Positions 8,951 to 18,874 are shown, numbered from the stretch's first letter. The stretch is DNA of 32,254 bases from Phormidium sp. FACHB-1136 (GCF_014697375.1 NZ_JACJRS010000064.1:1-32254), one strand, 5' to 3'. Numbers and translations are program-made. Notes: a model not told the origin generated them from the letters alone.

Positions 8951-9646
8951 ATGACCGCTGTTCACCTGCTCATCCCCGCCGCTGGCATGGGTCGCCGGAT
9001 GGGGGCCGACCGCAACAAAGTGCTTTTGCATCTGCTGGGCCAACCGCTGATTGCCTGGACGTTGCGGGCGGCTGAGGCGGCTGACTCCGTGATATGGATT
9101 GGGCTGATTGGTCAATCCCAGGATCATCCCTTGCTCCAAGCCATTGTGGCGGAGTTGCACCTGAGTAAACCCGTCGTGCTTTTGGAGGGCGGTGATACCC
9201 GCCAGGATTCGGTCTATAACGGTCTGCAAGGGCTACCAAAGGAGGCTACCCAGGTGTTAATCCACGATGGAGCCCGCTGTTTGGCCACCGCCGATCTGTT
9301 TAACCGCTGCGCCGCCGCCCTCGAACACCACAAGGGGCTGATTGCCGCCATTCCGGTTAAGGACACCATCAAGGTCGTCAACGCCGATCAGCAAATCACC
9401 GCCACTCCTGACCGTCAGCACCTCTGGGCCGCCCAAACCCCCCAGGGCTTCGATGTATCGTTGCTGAAGCAATGCCACGACCAGGGCCGTCGCCAGGGCT
9501 GGGCCGTCACCGATGATGCGGCCCTGTTTGAGCAGTGTGGTCTACCCGTCCACATTGTGCCGGGGGAGGAAACCAACCTCAAGGTCACCACCCCCGTAGA
9601 CCTGGCCTTGGCGGAATTTATCCTGCACCAGCGCCCCTCGGCCTAG
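8951..9646 (+). CDS. ispD: 2-C-methyl-D-erythritol 4-phosphate cytidylyltransferase
   Basis: IspD makes CDP-ME from MEP and CTP in the plastid-type isoprenoid (MEP) pathway that supplies carotenoids, the chlorophyll phytyl chain and quinones. The 231-aa protein has the CTP-binding loop IPAAGMGRRMGADRNKVLL, then LIHDGARCL, AAIPVKDTIKVV and QTPQGFD, and closes with EETNLKVTTPVDLALAE. Length is normal. The ATG at 8951 is the only sensible start. It ends 4 nt from the end of tyrS, tail to tail, with no terminator between them. Confidence 0.96.
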   Translation: MTAVHLLIPAAGMGRRMGADRNKVLLHLLGQPLIAWTLRAAEAADSVIWIGLIGQSQDHPLLQAIVAELHLSKPVVLLEGGDTRQDSVYNGLQGLPKEATQVLIHDGARCLATADLFNRCAAALEHHKGLIAAIPVKDTIKVVNADQQITATPDRQHLWAAQTPQGFDVSLLKQCHDQGRRQGWAVTDDAALFEQCGLPVHIVPGEETNLKVTTPVDLALAEFILHQRPSA

Positions 9647-9650
9647 CCCA

Positions 9651-10892
9651 CTAGTCCACCAGTCGCACAAACTTTTTCTTCCCCACCTGCACCACCTTGC
9701 CCAGCAGGGGATCTGGGCTGGCAAACTCCTGGTTGGGATCGATCAGCTTTTCGCCATCGATCTTGACGGCCCCCCCCTGGACTTGGCGACGGGCGTCGCT
9801 GCTGCCTGCACATAGGCCCGTGGCCCCGACTAGGTAAAACAGCTTGGCCGGAAACTGGACGGTGCTGAGGGAAAATTCTGGCACCCCTTCGGCGGGTTCC
9901 CCCATGCCCTGTACCAGGCTGATGGCGGCCTGCTGGGCCTGCTGGGCGGCGGCGGCACCGTGAAACTGTTCAGTAACGGTGAGGGCCAGTTGCTTTTGCT
10001 GGTCTCGCGGATTTTCGGGCAGAGACTCCAGGGGCAAGTCGGTGAGCAGTTCAAAGTAGCTGCGAATTAAGGTATCAGGCACCTTCTCCAACTTGGAGTA
10101 CATGGTGAGGGGATCCTCTTGCAGGCCCACATAGTTGCCCAAGGATTTGGACATTTTCTGGTGGCCATCGGTGCCCAGCAGCAGGGGCAGCAGCATCCCA
10201 AACTGGGGCGTTTGGCCAAAGTGGCGCTGGAGGTCTCGGCCCACGGCAATGTTAAATTTTTGATCGGTGCCACCTAGCTCCACATCCGCCTGCACCGCCA
10301 CAGAGTCGTAGCCCTGGAGCAGGGGGTAGAGAAATTCGTGTAGAAAGACGGGGTTGCCCTTTTCGTAGCGCTCGGCAAAGCCCTCCTTGGCCAGCATTTG
10401 CCCCACGGTCATGGTGCCCAATAGCTCGATAATTTTGCCCAAATCTAGCCCCGATAGCCACTCGGAGTTGTAGCGAATTTCCAGGCGTCCGGGGGTGTCA
10501 AAATCCAAGATGGGGCGCACCTGTTCCAGGTAGGTTTCGGCGTTGGCCTTCACGTCGGCTTCGGTGAGTTGGCGGCGCACTTCGGATTTGCCCGTGGGGT
10601 CGCCAATGCGGGCGGTAAAGTCGCCAATGATCAGCACGGCGGTGTGCCCCGCATCCTGAAAGGCCCGCAACTTGCGCACCGGAATGCTGTGGCCCAGGTG
10701 AATTTCCGCCCCGGTGGGGTCGATGCCCAGCTTAACTCGCAGGGGGCGATTCGTGGTTTGAATGCGCTGGGCTAGATTCTGATCTGGATCGTTAGAATGG
10801 GGTTGATCGGGGAATACCTCGCTGATGCCACGGTAAATGCTTTGCAGCTCAGACGGCAATGCAGGGGATGTGGGGGAAGGGTCTTGGGGCAT
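9651..10892 (-). CDS. tyrS: Tyrosyl-tRNA synthetase
   Basis: This cytosolic class I synthetase charges tRNA-Tyr. The 413-aa protein carries the HIGH-type motif HLGHS at residue 65, the tRNA/Tyr-binding [19 protein letters not shown], and KMSKS at residue 246. A C-terminal S4 RNA-binding domain begins around residue 350 ([17 protein letters not shown]). The approximately 410-aa length and HLGHS variant match the shorter TyrZ-like bacterial type rather than the E. coli type. It faces ispD tail to tail and is divergent from the penicillin-binding protein gene. Confidence 0.95.
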   Translation of the reverse strand: MPQDPSPTSPALPSELQSIYRGISEVFPDQPHSNDPDQNLAQRIQTTNRPLRVKLGIDPTGAEIHLGHSIPVRKLRAFQDAGHTAVLIIGDFTARIGDPTGKSEVRRQLTEADVKANAETYLEQVRPILDFDTPGRLEIRYNSEWLSGLDLGKIIELLGTMTVGQMLAKEGFAERYEKGNPVFLHEFLYPLLQGYDSVAVQADVELGGTDQKFNIAVGRDLQRHFGQTPQFGMLLPLLLGTDGHQKMSKSLGNYVGLQEDPLTMYSKLEKVPDTLIRSYFELLTDLPLESLPENPRDQQKQLALTVTEQFHGAAAAQQAQQAAISLVQGMGEPAEGVPEFSLSTVQFPAKLFYLVGATGLCAGSSDARRQVQGGAVKIDGEKLIDPNQEFASPDPLLGKVVQVGKKKFVRLVD

Positions 10893-11070
10893 GGGGAAGG
10901 GATCAACTTGCAGAGCTAAGGTGCACTTTTATGACGATACAGGCCGGATCAGTCGGCAAAGTCGCGATTATAATTGCAGCTACCTTCTGACTCAGGCTTC
11001 GATGGCCGTCAGGGTCAGCGATCTGCCTAAACCGTATCCTGCCGTTCTTCATTAAATACTGATACCTAAC

Positions 11071-12990
11071 GTGTCTACAAATACGATTCGTCAAAAAATT
11101 CGGTCTCAGCCCAAGCCCCTGCGGCGCAACACGGGTCTGCTGAAGTACGTGCAGGACGTGGGTCAGGTAACAGCGGCTACTTTACTGGGTACGACAATGC
11201 TGGTGAGCGCAGTCGTGGCCGGGGGGCTGGTGGGCCTTGCCATTAGCTTCCGCAATTTGCCCGATGTGCGGGTGCTGCGCAACTATGTGCCCAGCGAGAC
11301 CAGCTATATCTACGACATCGATGGCACCTTGCTCTTCCGCCTCCACGACGAAGCCAACCGCGAAGTGGTCAACATGGAGGATATCTCCCCCCACCTGAAG
11401 CGGGCAGTGCTGGCCATTGAAGACAGCTATTTCTACTCCCATAACGGCATCAACCCCAGCAGTGTGGGGCGGGCCTTACTGGCCAACGTGCAGGCCGGGT
11501 CTACTGTGGAGGGCGGTTCCACCATCACCATGCAGTTGGTGAAAAACCTATTCCTCACCCCCGAGCGATCCATCAGCCGTAAGGTGGCGGAGGCGGTGCT
11601 GGCCCTGCGCCTAGAGCAAATTTTCTCCAAGGACGAAATCCTGGAGATGTACCTCAACCAGGTGTATTGGGGCCACAACAACTACGGCGTAGAGACCGCC
11701 GCCCAGAGCTATTTCAACAAATCCGCCAAGGATCTCACCTTGCCGGAAGCAACGGTGATGGCCGGGTTGATCCAGGCTCCAGAGCGCTATAGTCCCTTTA
11801 ATAACTACACCAACACCAAACAGCGACAGGCGATTGTATTGGGCCGAATGCGCCAGCTCGGCTGGATTTCGGCGGAGGAACAGGCCAGCGCCCAGGCATC
11901 TCCGCTGTTGATTGGTGAAGTGAAATCCTTTAGCACCAGCAGCGTGCCCTACGTCACCGATGCCACGGTTCTAGAACTGAAGGATCGCTTTGGTGCCGAT
12001 GCGGTGCTGCGAGGGGGGATGCGGGTCCAGACCACCATCGACCTGGTCATGCAGCGGCAGGCCGAGGAGGTGGTACGCAGTCACAATGCTCGCATTTCTC
12101 GAATGGCCGACCAAATGGCCCTCGTGGCCATCGACCCCCGCACCCACTTTGTGAAGGCGATGGTGGGCGGGGTCGATCACAGCCAGAGCCAGTTTAACCG
12201 GGCCACCATGGCCCAACGCCAGCCCGGTTCTGCCTTCAAGCCCTTCGTCTACTATGCGGCCTTTGCCACTGGTCGCTATAGCCCCGACAGCAGCATTGCC
12301 GATACCCCCGTCAGCTATCCCGACGGCTACCGATCCTACAGCCCCCGCAACTACGATGGATCGTTTATGGGCGATATCTCCATCCGCAAGGCGCTGGAGG
12401 TGTCCCGCAACGTGCCCGCTGTGAAGCTAGGCCAGACGGTGGGAATCAATACCATCATCGAGCTGTGTCGCACCCTGGGCATCGAAAGTCCCATGCTGCC
12501 TGTGACCTCCCTACCCCTAGGAGCCGTTGACCTGACGCCCATGGAAATGGCCGGAGCCTATGCCACCTTTGCCAACAACGGCTGGCATTCCGACCCCACC
12601 TTCATCGTGCAGGTCACCGACAGCACAGGCAACCTGCTGCTCGACAACACCCCCAATCCCCAACTGGTGCTCGATCCCTGGGCCGCCGCATCCCTCAACG
12701 ATGTGCTCCAGGGGGTGATTGTGCGCGGTACCGCCAGAACCGCCGCCATCGGTCGGCCAGCGGCGGGCAAAACAGGCACCACCGATTCCCAGCGCGACGT
12801 ATGGTTTGTGGGCTATGTGCCCCAACTGGCCACAGCGGTCTGGGTCGGCAACGACAACTATCGCCCGATGCGCTCAGGAGCCACCGGGGGAACCTACGCC
12901 GCCCCCGTTTGGCGAGACTTCATGCGCCAAGCCCTCGCCGATACCCCCGTGGAACCCTTTAAACGGCCTTCGGAATTTGTGCGTCCCTAG
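11071..12990 (+). CDS. Class A penicillin-binding protein (PBP1A-type, GT51 + transpeptidase)
   Basis: This bifunctional enzyme polymerises and cross-links peptidoglycan in the periplasm. The 639-aa protein begins at GTG 11071, with a basic cytoplasmic tail and a membrane anchor at about residues 34-60. The GT51 domain has EDSYFYSHNGI (catalytic Glu E117), GGSTITMQLVKNLFL and EMYLNQVYWG. The transpeptidase has S387-x-x-K390 (GSAFKPF), S445-R-N447 and K567-T-G. Length is typical of smaller cyanobacterial PBP1-type proteins. Its promoter region (10893-11070) is shared with divergent tyrS and holds a TATAAT near 10970 without a clear -35. It borders the glycan cassette, with 72 nt between. Confidence 0.95.
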   Translation: MSTNTIRQKIRSQPKPLRRNTGLLKYVQDVGQVTAATLLGTTMLVSAVVAGGLVGLAISFRNLPDVRVLRNYVPSETSYIYDIDGTLLFRLHDEANREVVNMEDISPHLKRAVLAIEDSYFYSHNGINPSSVGRALLANVQAGSTVEGGSTITMQLVKNLFLTPERSISRKVAEAVLALRLEQIFSKDEILEMYLNQVYWGHNNYGVETAAQSYFNKSAKDLTLPEATVMAGLIQAPERYSPFNNYTNTKQRQAIVLGRMRQLGWISAEEQASAQASPLLIGEVKSFSTSSVPYVTDATVLELKDRFGADAVLRGGMRVQTTIDLVMQRQAEEVVRSHNARISRMADQMALVAIDPRTHFVKAMVGGVDHSQSQFNRATMAQRQPGSAFKPFVYYAAFATGRYSPDSSIADTPVSYPDGYRSYSPRNYDGSFMGDISIRKALEVSRNVPAVKLGQTVGINTIIELCRTLGIESPMLPVTSLPLGAVDLTPMEMAGAYATFANNGWHSDPTFIVQVTDSTGNLLLDNTPNPQLVLDPWAAASLNDVLQGVIVRGTARTAAIGRPAAGKTGTTDSQRDVWFVGYVPQLATAVWVGNDNYRPMRSGATGGTYAAPVWRDFMRQALADTPVEPFKRPSEFVRP

Positions 12991-13062
12991 CCCCTTTCGC
13001 TACCCCAACATTGAGGTATTACGGTCACCCAGGCACTACACCTTAAAACATGGAAAAAGACG

Positions 13063-14175
13063 ATGAAAATATGTGTAGTAGCGCCTAGCGATAATGTATA
13101 TTCAGAGACTTTCATCCATGCCCATATGCATGGCCTATCGGCTGATACGGTTAACTTAGTTGGCGATGGATCCTACTTTCCGGTTCGAGAACTGCAAGGG
13201 GAAACCATCTATCCACGCAATCGGTTATCCTCCCTCTCTCGCCGCCTCTCCAATCGTTCTGTCAAGCAAGCCGAAGCAGAGGCGTTGGGTAAGTTTTTAA
13301 TCCGTAGGCAGGTTGATGTCGTACTAGCTGAATATGGCCCTACTGCCTGCGCCATTTTAGAGTCTTGCCAGATGGCAAACGTTCCTCTAGTGGCGCACTT
13401 CCATGGATTCGACGCCTTTCAGTATTCAACCGTTGAAGAGTACAAAGAGCGCTATCACACACTCTTTGATCAAGCGGCTGGTTTCATTGCAGCTTCCCAA
13501 AGCATGGCGGATCAACTGGGTTTCCTGGGGGCTAAATCAGATCGGGTTTTTGTCAACCACTATGGTGTCAACGTCAGCAAGTTTCAGGGCGGACGACCTG
13601 GTGCATCGCCCCCTCACTTTGTCGCCGTAGGACGATTTGTAGACAAGAAAGCCCCTCACTTAACCCTACTGGCCTTCCATCAAGTCATTCATCAAATCCC
13701 TGAGGCTCATCTAAGCATGGTTGGGGATGGGCCGCTATTGGAAGCTTGCAGACAAATCGTTATTGCGCTCAAGCTTGAAAAGCATGTTTCTCTACGCGGT
13801 GCTTGCGCTTCCGACGAAGTTGCCCAGATCCTCCGCAACGCCAGAGCCTTGGTGCAGCATTCCCTCAGAACGGGGCATGGAGATAGTGAATCTCTAGGCG
13901 TCGTTTTTCTGGAGGCTGGCGCGATGGGAATTCCCTCAATTGCTACTAGACATGACGGCATTCCAGAGGTTGTTCTGGATGGGCAAACCGGGTTGTTAGC
14001 CGAAGAGGGCGATATCGAACAATATGCAAAGCATATGACTGCTCTAGCGGCAGATCCAGCCCTTGCTCAACGACTGGGTGACGCTGCTTACCAGCGAATC
14101 ACAACTCAGTTTGCCGAAGAAAAGTCACTTACTGAACTGCATAGAATTCTTAAGCGTATCGCTCAAAAGGGATAG
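13063..14175 (+). CDS. Glycosyltransferase family 4
   Basis: A GT-B retaining glycosyltransferase of 370 aa, likely using a nucleotide sugar at the inner membrane. The N-terminal acceptor domain starts MKICVVAPSDNVYSETFIHA, with PLVAHFHGFD (His in the acceptor loop). The donor domain begins around residue 185 (PHFVAVGRFVDKKAPHL) and has MVGDGP and the EX7E motif E276-SLGVVFL-E284, followed by GIPSIATRHDGIPEVV. It resembles the WbaZ/colanic-acid-type GT4 group, but the sugar cannot be named. It is first in the AT-richer block of same-strand genes and ends 9 nt before the next gene, so it is presumably operonic. Confidence 0.92.
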   Translation: MKICVVAPSDNVYSETFIHAHMHGLSADTVNLVGDGSYFPVRELQGETIYPRNRLSSLSRRLSNRSVKQAEAEALGKFLIRRQVDVVLAEYGPTACAILESCQMANVPLVAHFHGFDAFQYSTVEEYKERYHTLFDQAAGFIAASQSMADQLGFLGAKSDRVFVNHYGVNVSKFQGGRPGASPPHFVAVGRFVDKKAPHLTLLAFHQVIHQIPEAHLSMVGDGPLLEACRQIVIALKLEKHVSLRGACASDEVAQILRNARALVQHSLRTGHGDSESLGVVFLEAGAMGIPSIATRHDGIPEVVLDGQTGLLAEEGDIEQYAKHMTALAADPALAQRLGDAAYQRITTQFAEEKSLTELHRILKRIAQKG

Positions 14176-14184
14176 GCGTGCCCC

Positions 14185-15234
14185 ATGACCCCAATGCCTA
14201 ACGATAAAATCCTGGATTTAGAAAGCAACGGTGTGATTGTTTGTCTATCTCGAAAAGTGGGCTTCTTTGCACTTTTTTTTCAAGTGTTAGGACACATTTA
14301 TCGTGCCGAACAAGAGGGCAGAGTTCCCCTTGTATTTTTTGGCAGCAATTGCCTCTATTGGTCAGACGGTGGGCACAATGGCTTCCAGGATAATGCCTGG
14401 GAATACTACTTTGAGCCTGTTTCAGACTTAACGATGGAGGATGTTTTTCAGGAACCTCTAGAACGGCTAAAAAATGCCAGCATCTATGAGTATTCACGCG
14501 CTGATATTACCCATAACCCTCCAGAGCAATACACTGGCAACCTCAAAGGCAGTATTGTCGTTCCTGACAATGTAAACGTAACCAACTGCTGGGCCGAGTT
14601 TGATTCGGGCCAGCAGGAAATTCATGAAGACCGGAGAGCTATATTTTATGATTTAATCAGTCGCTATATCCATCTGCGCCCAGCTATTGCCAGCAAGATT
14701 AACAATTTTTATCAACGTCATTTTGCTGGTTCATTCGTTATCGGCGTTCATATGCGTGGCACGGAACGGAGCCAAGAGGTGACGGGCTGGTATGGGATGC
14801 CCCATCTCGATGAAAACGTTTACATGCGCGAGGTGGATCGAATTCTTAAACAGTTTCCAGATGCTAAAATCTTTTTGGCAACGGATACCAAAACCACCGT
14901 TGAGAAGTTTCGTTCACGATATCAAGATAGCCTGCTAACCTATAACGCTCAGCGAGCTGATGAGGGCAACAGTCCTCACCTTCAGTTTGGCGGCGCTGAG
15001 CTTGGAGAGCAGGTTCTCATCGAGGCTATCCTGCTGTCTAAAACGAGTTTTCTCATTCATGGTATTTCTAACGTTGCTTTTGCGGCCCTGTGTTTTAGCC
15101 CCACCCTTGCTCACCTAAATGTCTATTTGAAATATGGTAAGTCTGGAGAAATTCAACTGCGGCTCAAGCAGAAAGTGCAATCAATAACAGAGAAGATCAA
15201 GCGCCGTCTAAACTCTCTTACAAAGCGTTCATAA
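14185..15234 (+). CDS. FUT8/NodZ-like fucosyltransferase-fold protein (copy A)
   Basis: The 349-aa protein shows the three motifs of the GT23/GT65/GT68 fucosyltransferase superfamily: IGVHMRGTERS at residues 186-196 (motif I, with H189 and R191), IFLATDTKTTVEKF at 229 (motif II), and SFLIHGISNVAFAALCF at 288 (motif III). In FUT8 motif I is H-V-R-R; here Gly replaces the second Arg. The C-terminus is basic (KIKRRLNSLTKRS) and may contact the membrane. Transfer of fucose or a related deoxysugar is an inference from fold motifs, not proven. It is spaced 9 nt after the GT4 and 3 nt before the next gene, hence one operon. A paralogue lies at 16888. Confidence 0.75.
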   Translation: MTPMPNDKILDLESNGVIVCLSRKVGFFALFFQVLGHIYRAEQEGRVPLVFFGSNCLYWSDGGHNGFQDNAWEYYFEPVSDLTMEDVFQEPLERLKNASIYEYSRADITHNPPEQYTGNLKGSIVVPDNVNVTNCWAEFDSGQQEIHEDRRAIFYDLISRYIHLRPAIASKINNFYQRHFAGSFVIGVHMRGTERSQEVTGWYGMPHLDENVYMREVDRILKQFPDAKIFLATDTKTTVEKFRSRYQDSLLTYNAQRADEGNSPHLQFGGAELGEQVLIEAILLSKTSFLIHGISNVAFAALCFSPTLAHLNVYLKYGKSGEIQLRLKQKVQSITEKIKRRLNSLTKRS

Positions 15235-15237
15235 ATC

Positions 15238-16842
15238 ATGAAACTTTATCTGCTGAATTATGCTGATGACCGATTTGGTCACAAAGGAGGCAGGTTTCTG
15301 GCCAATCAAGCCAAGCTTAATGAATCTGCTCGTCGTCAAGGTATTGAAAATATTGTTTCATGGACATGGCCAAAACTAGAAGACACATCTTTCTATCAGG
15401 AAAACCAGGATTATCTGAATAAAAGTCGATTTGACAATGGCGCTGTATGGAAGCCCTTTATTGTTCAACAGTTACTGCAAGAGATTCAAGTAGGAGATAT
15501 TATTTTCTATTACGACTGTGGTGCTTATACCATTAATCGGCCAGTACATATTTTAACGGATTTATGTATTCGTAATGGTGGCACACTGTTTCATGAGTGG
15601 GGCGAAAAAAACGCTAAGTACACAAAGCGCGATGCCTTTGTGTATATGAACTGTGATAGTCCTATATATTACAACGCTCCCGCTTTGCAAAACACCTGGT
15701 TTCTACTCCAAAAAAGTGTTTTTGCCGAAACATTTGTTAATGAATGGCTGCGATATAACCTGGATGAGCGCATCGCTTCCTATGTAAAACCCAATACCTG
15801 CGGGTTACCCGATATTCTTGGATTTGTCGAGAATCGAGGCGATCAGTCGATTTTTACGAATCTAGCGATTAAGTACGGTATCCGAAGCTTTAGAGGTGCT
15901 GGAGGAATTCAAAATCGCCAGGTTGATAACTTTGTTGATTCCCTTTCACGGCGTTCTCAGACTCAAAGATTTATTGCCACGGCTAAGTCAAGCACGAAGG
16001 ACTGGTTAAAGACCAAAGCATACCAGGTGGGATCAATGGGTAAGACCTTAGCCTTTAAAGTCAAGGATATCTCTTTTCGTCTGTACCCCCAGGGGGGCGC
16101 AGTTAGACAATTCTGGATGGGTGATTCTTCAAAGGAACGATTACTTCACAGTCTTTTATCCCTGGTGGATCAAAACCTTACTGTCATTGAGGTGGGTGCA
16201 AACGTAGGCGTGACAACAGTTCCCCTCGCCAAAAGACTTTCCCAAGGTAGACTTTTGGCCATTGAAGCCGATCCAGACCTTTGCCAGCACTTAAAGCAAA
16301 ATCTGGAGTTGAACAGTTGCCTAGATCGAGTCACCATAGTATCAATGGCTATTTCCAACTATGAAGGCGAAGGAACGCTACAAGTCAATGCTAAATGGCG
16401 CGATCCCTACAACACAATTGGTAGACCTGTCGATGAAAACTGTCAGATCGTCAAGCTTTCAAACGTAACCGTTCAACCCTTAACAGAGGTTTTAGGACAG
16501 ACAACAAAGCGTGATGTTTTCTCACAACCAGACATTTTAATCGTTGATGCCTCCGGTGCGGAGCTACCGATCTTGCAAGGAGCTGCGACACTTCTCTTCA
16601 GTGACGTTTCGCCCCTCGTTGTCTATAATTGTCTGCATCAAGCATGTCAAGGATTTGGCTATCAGCCCCATGAACTACAAGTATTTATGCGATCAAAAGG
16701 ATATCGATTATTTAAACTAGATCGCGATTCACAGATTGTTGAGCTATCTAGTGATGACAATCATCAGGGCTTTATCCTATGTTTCAAAGACCATCACTTT
16801 TTAATGTTCGGGAATATTGATTTTGTCTTTTTATCACTTTAA
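15238..16842 (+). CDS. Fusion of a putative glycosyltransferase and an FkbM-type methyltransferase
   Basis: A 534-aa two-domain protein. Residues 1-230 resemble an uncharacterised GT-A-like family from polysaccharide clusters, with VWKPFIVQQLL, DIIFYYDCGAY (DxD-like region), a KRDAFVYMN segment and NRGDQSIF. Residues about 300-520 are an FkbM SAM-dependent methyltransferase, with LTVIEVGANVGVTTVPLAKR (SAM loop), LLAIEADPDL (acidic residue after strand 2) and a degenerate DASGAELPILQGAATLL where family members often have D-x-E-G-A-E. FkbM enzymes O-methylate sugars or polyketides. The inferred role is adding and capping, or methylating, a sugar on the same glycan. It starts 3 nt after its neighbour. 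I checked only that one continuous frame joins both domains. Confidence 0.75.
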   Translation: MKLYLLNYADDRFGHKGGRFLANQAKLNESARRQGIENIVSWTWPKLEDTSFYQENQDYLNKSRFDNGAVWKPFIVQQLLQEIQVGDIIFYYDCGAYTINRPVHILTDLCIRNGGTLFHEWGEKNAKYTKRDAFVYMNCDSPIYYNAPALQNTWFLLQKSVFAETFVNEWLRYNLDERIASYVKPNTCGLPDILGFVENRGDQSIFTNLAIKYGIRSFRGAGGIQNRQVDNFVDSLSRRSQTQRFIATAKSSTKDWLKTKAYQVGSMGKTLAFKVKDISFRLYPQGGAVRQFWMGDSSKERLLHSLLSLVDQNLTVIEVGANVGVTTVPLAKRLSQGRLLAIEADPDLCQHLKQNLELNSCLDRVTIVSMAISNYEGEGTLQVNAKWRDPYNTIGRPVDENCQIVKLSNVTVQPLTEVLGQTTKRDVFSQPDILIVDASGAELPILQGAATLLFSDVSPLVVYNCLHQACQGFGYQPHELQVFMRSKGYRLFKLDRDSQIVELSSDDNHQGFILCFKDHHFLMFGNIDFVFLSL

Positions 16843-16887
16843 CAAGCTAAGAGTTAAAAGATGACGGACATTTTGTAGAGGCTAAAT

Positions 16888-17868
16888 ATGGAAAAGAAGT
16901 TGATCAACTTTCAAGAGGGATGGGCAGGTGTATTCGCAAAGTTGAATATGTATATTGTTGCCTGTAAGGAAGCAGAGCGGCTAGGGTATTTACCAGTACC
17001 CTATTGGCCTTCCATTTGGCATACAGACGATGTTGATATTTGGGATATTTTCTTTGAAAGAATAGGTCACAGTAAGGAGGATAAGCAACAACCCCTTGAG
17101 GAGATCAATATCGTCAAGCTATTTGCAAAACGGGAGAAAGATGAACAGGTGAATCCTGCCCCCCAGTTTGCAGGCGTCCTTCGAGAACCTATTGATCGGC
17201 AGGAATGCCACCAGATTATTGAAGCCAATATTGTCCTGCAACCTTGGCTCCGAGAACAGATTCAAAATCTGTATGCCCAACACTTCAAGTCACGTCGAGT
17301 GTTAGGCGTCCATTTGCGAGGCCCAGGTAAAGATAATGTGGGCCACGGAGGTGTAGACAGGCTCAATCAGTTACTTGGGGTTGGTAGTCCACCCTTTGCT
17401 AAGTATTTTGAACTTATTGACGCCAAACTCAACGATTATGATTGTATTTTTCTAGGTACAGATGCCGGAATGGTGCAGAAGGCCATGCGAGAGCAATATG
17501 GCGACAAGATGCTTACGGTTGCCTCAGATCAGTATGAATTTGGTGAAGCCCATGCCAAGAACTGCCAAGCTGCGGGCATCTCCTTTAATACGTTAGGAAT
17601 GGAGGCTATTGTTGATGCCTATCTTTTGGCAAGATGCGATTTTTTAGTGCATGGTAATAGTCATCTAAGTAATTACGTGATGTGTTTAGATCCCAATCTC
17701 GACACTCAAAATGTCTATGAGGGTCTTTACGATAAAGCCTCTCGCTTTGATCTAAGGCTTAAAAGTATTTTAGAAAAGGAAGTTAAACCAGCCATTCAGC
17801 ATAGCTTTATTGGAAAAATGCGCGTTCATGCTGGTCGCCTAAGACGCCAATTAATGGGCAAACTATGA
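16888..17868 (+). CDS. FUT8/NodZ-like fucosyltransferase-fold protein (copy B)
   Basis: The 326-aa protein has the same three-motif layout as the gene at 14185: VLGVHLRGPGKD around residue 139 (H142, R144), IFLGTDAGMVQKAMREQYGD at 187, and CDFLVHGNSHLSNYVM around 250. The N-terminus (FQEGWAGVFAKLNMYIVACK) resembles the substrate-entry segment of related sugar transferases. The second motif I arginine is again Gly. AGAGG sits before the ATG. It belongs to the same superfamily as copy A but is clearly diverged in sequence, so it may act on another acceptor or linkage. Gaps are 45 nt upstream and 82 nt downstream. Confidence 0.72.
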   Translation: MEKKLINFQEGWAGVFAKLNMYIVACKEAERLGYLPVPYWPSIWHTDDVDIWDIFFERIGHSKEDKQQPLEEINIVKLFAKREKDEQVNPAPQFAGVLREPIDRQECHQIIEANIVLQPWLREQIQNLYAQHFKSRRVLGVHLRGPGKDNVGHGGVDRLNQLLGVGSPPFAKYFELIDAKLNDYDCIFLGTDAGMVQKAMREQYGDKMLTVASDQYEFGEAHAKNCQAAGISFNTLGMEAIVDAYLLARCDFLVHGNSHLSNYVMCLDPNLDTQNVYEGLYDKASRFDLRLKSILEKEVKPAIQHSFIGKMRVHAGRLRRQLMGKL

Positions 17869-17950
17869 AGATCCTGAAGAATTTATCCTTTTGAGGTACC
17901 CTCTATTGGTAATTAAGATACCCTATGCAGGAAATTAGGAGAAAATAGTG

Positions 17951-18874
17951 ATGCTGAATCGCGCATTCTTTATTGTCTTTCATAAGGGAATTGCCCCCAG
18001 TCTAACGCGAACAGATTCTTTGACGGATATGATCCGCTATTTTGGTGTAAATCAAGATTATGAAAAGTATGTCTTAACTAGTGAAGGAGAAGTAAAGTCT
18101 TTAAAGGATCGGGATGATATTTGTTTGGAATATCATTTGCCTCACTATGATTCTTCACTTCAAGCGAATGGCTTCATGGAGACATCTGCATATATTCACA
18201 TCTACAAAAATAAATTACATTTTCCGCATGAGTTTATTGGTATAGCGCAGTACGATATGATTTGGAATGATGACGCTATTCATCTGATCAGAAATCAGAA
18301 TCAAGCAGATGTAGTGCTAGCAAAGACTAAGGATATTATATTCCTTGAAGGGCAATGGCATCGTCTCATGTATGTCGAAAGAATTCCACTAGACTATATA
18401 ATCGGAAGCTATAATAGGTATTTCAAGTCAAACCACACAAAAGAAGATTTAGAGGGTAGGAATCTTACGCTATGGCAAACTTACTTTATGCACCGTTCGG
18501 TATTTGAAGATTTAGCAGGATGGTTGAGCGTTCTTGTGTACGAAATTTATCCTTGGGCCAATCGTCCCCCTTATGAAACTCACTGGGGGCATTTAGGTGG
18601 AATAACGGAGCGAGCAGAAGCTATTTTCTTTGGTCTACGAAAAGATCTTTGCATAAGCGAGATCGGATTACATCATACATCTGATGTTGTCGCGGCATTA
18701 AAAATCTCAAAGGATCATTATTATAGTAGGCAGAGCCCTGCTAATAAATATTCGATTAAAACGCTAAGGCAAAATACAAGAAAATCTATCTCTAGATTAA
18801 AATCTTTAGCACTCAAAATTAGATTTTGGCCTTGGAATCTGAAAGGCTCTCGTGAAAACTCAGGTAGAAAATAA
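17951..18874 (+). CDS. Putative glycosyltransferase-like protein, unassigned family
   Basis: I do not recognise a named family with confidence. The 307-aa protein (ATG at 17951, with AGGAG about 10 nt upstream; a GTG sits one codon earlier) shows an early aromatic strand MLNRAFFIVFHKGIAP. It then has LQANGFMETSAYIHIYKN and FIGIAQYDMIWNDDA, which recall the acceptor/aspartate region of capsular glycosyltransferases such as the DUF4422 group. A late HWGHLGGITERAEAIFFGL segment resembles the C-terminal Glu-Arg region of that group. The tail is basic. Codon use is AT-rich compared with flanking housekeeping genes. Its context among sugar transferases is the main support for a glycan role. Confidence 0.6.
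   Translation: MLNRAFFIVFHKGIAPSLTRTDSLTDMIRYFGVNQDYEKYVLTSEGEVKSLKDRDDICLEYHLPHYDSSLQANGFMETSAYIHIYKNKLHFPHEFIGIAQYDMIWNDDAIHLIRNQNQADVVLAKTKDIIFLEGQWHRLMYVERIPLDYIIGSYNRYFKSNHTKEDLEGRNLTLWQTYFMHRSVFEDLAGWLSVLVYEIYPWANRPPYETHWGHLGGITERAEAIFFGLRKDLCISEIGLHHTSDVVAALKISKDHYYSRQSPANKYSIKTLRQNTRKSISRLKSLALKIRFWPWNLKGSRENSGRK

Noticed and set aside
10960-10980. Divergent tyrS/PBP promoter pair around TATAAT
   Set aside because: TATAAT is present on both strands but no -35 lies at 16-18 nt on either, so I did not call promoters.
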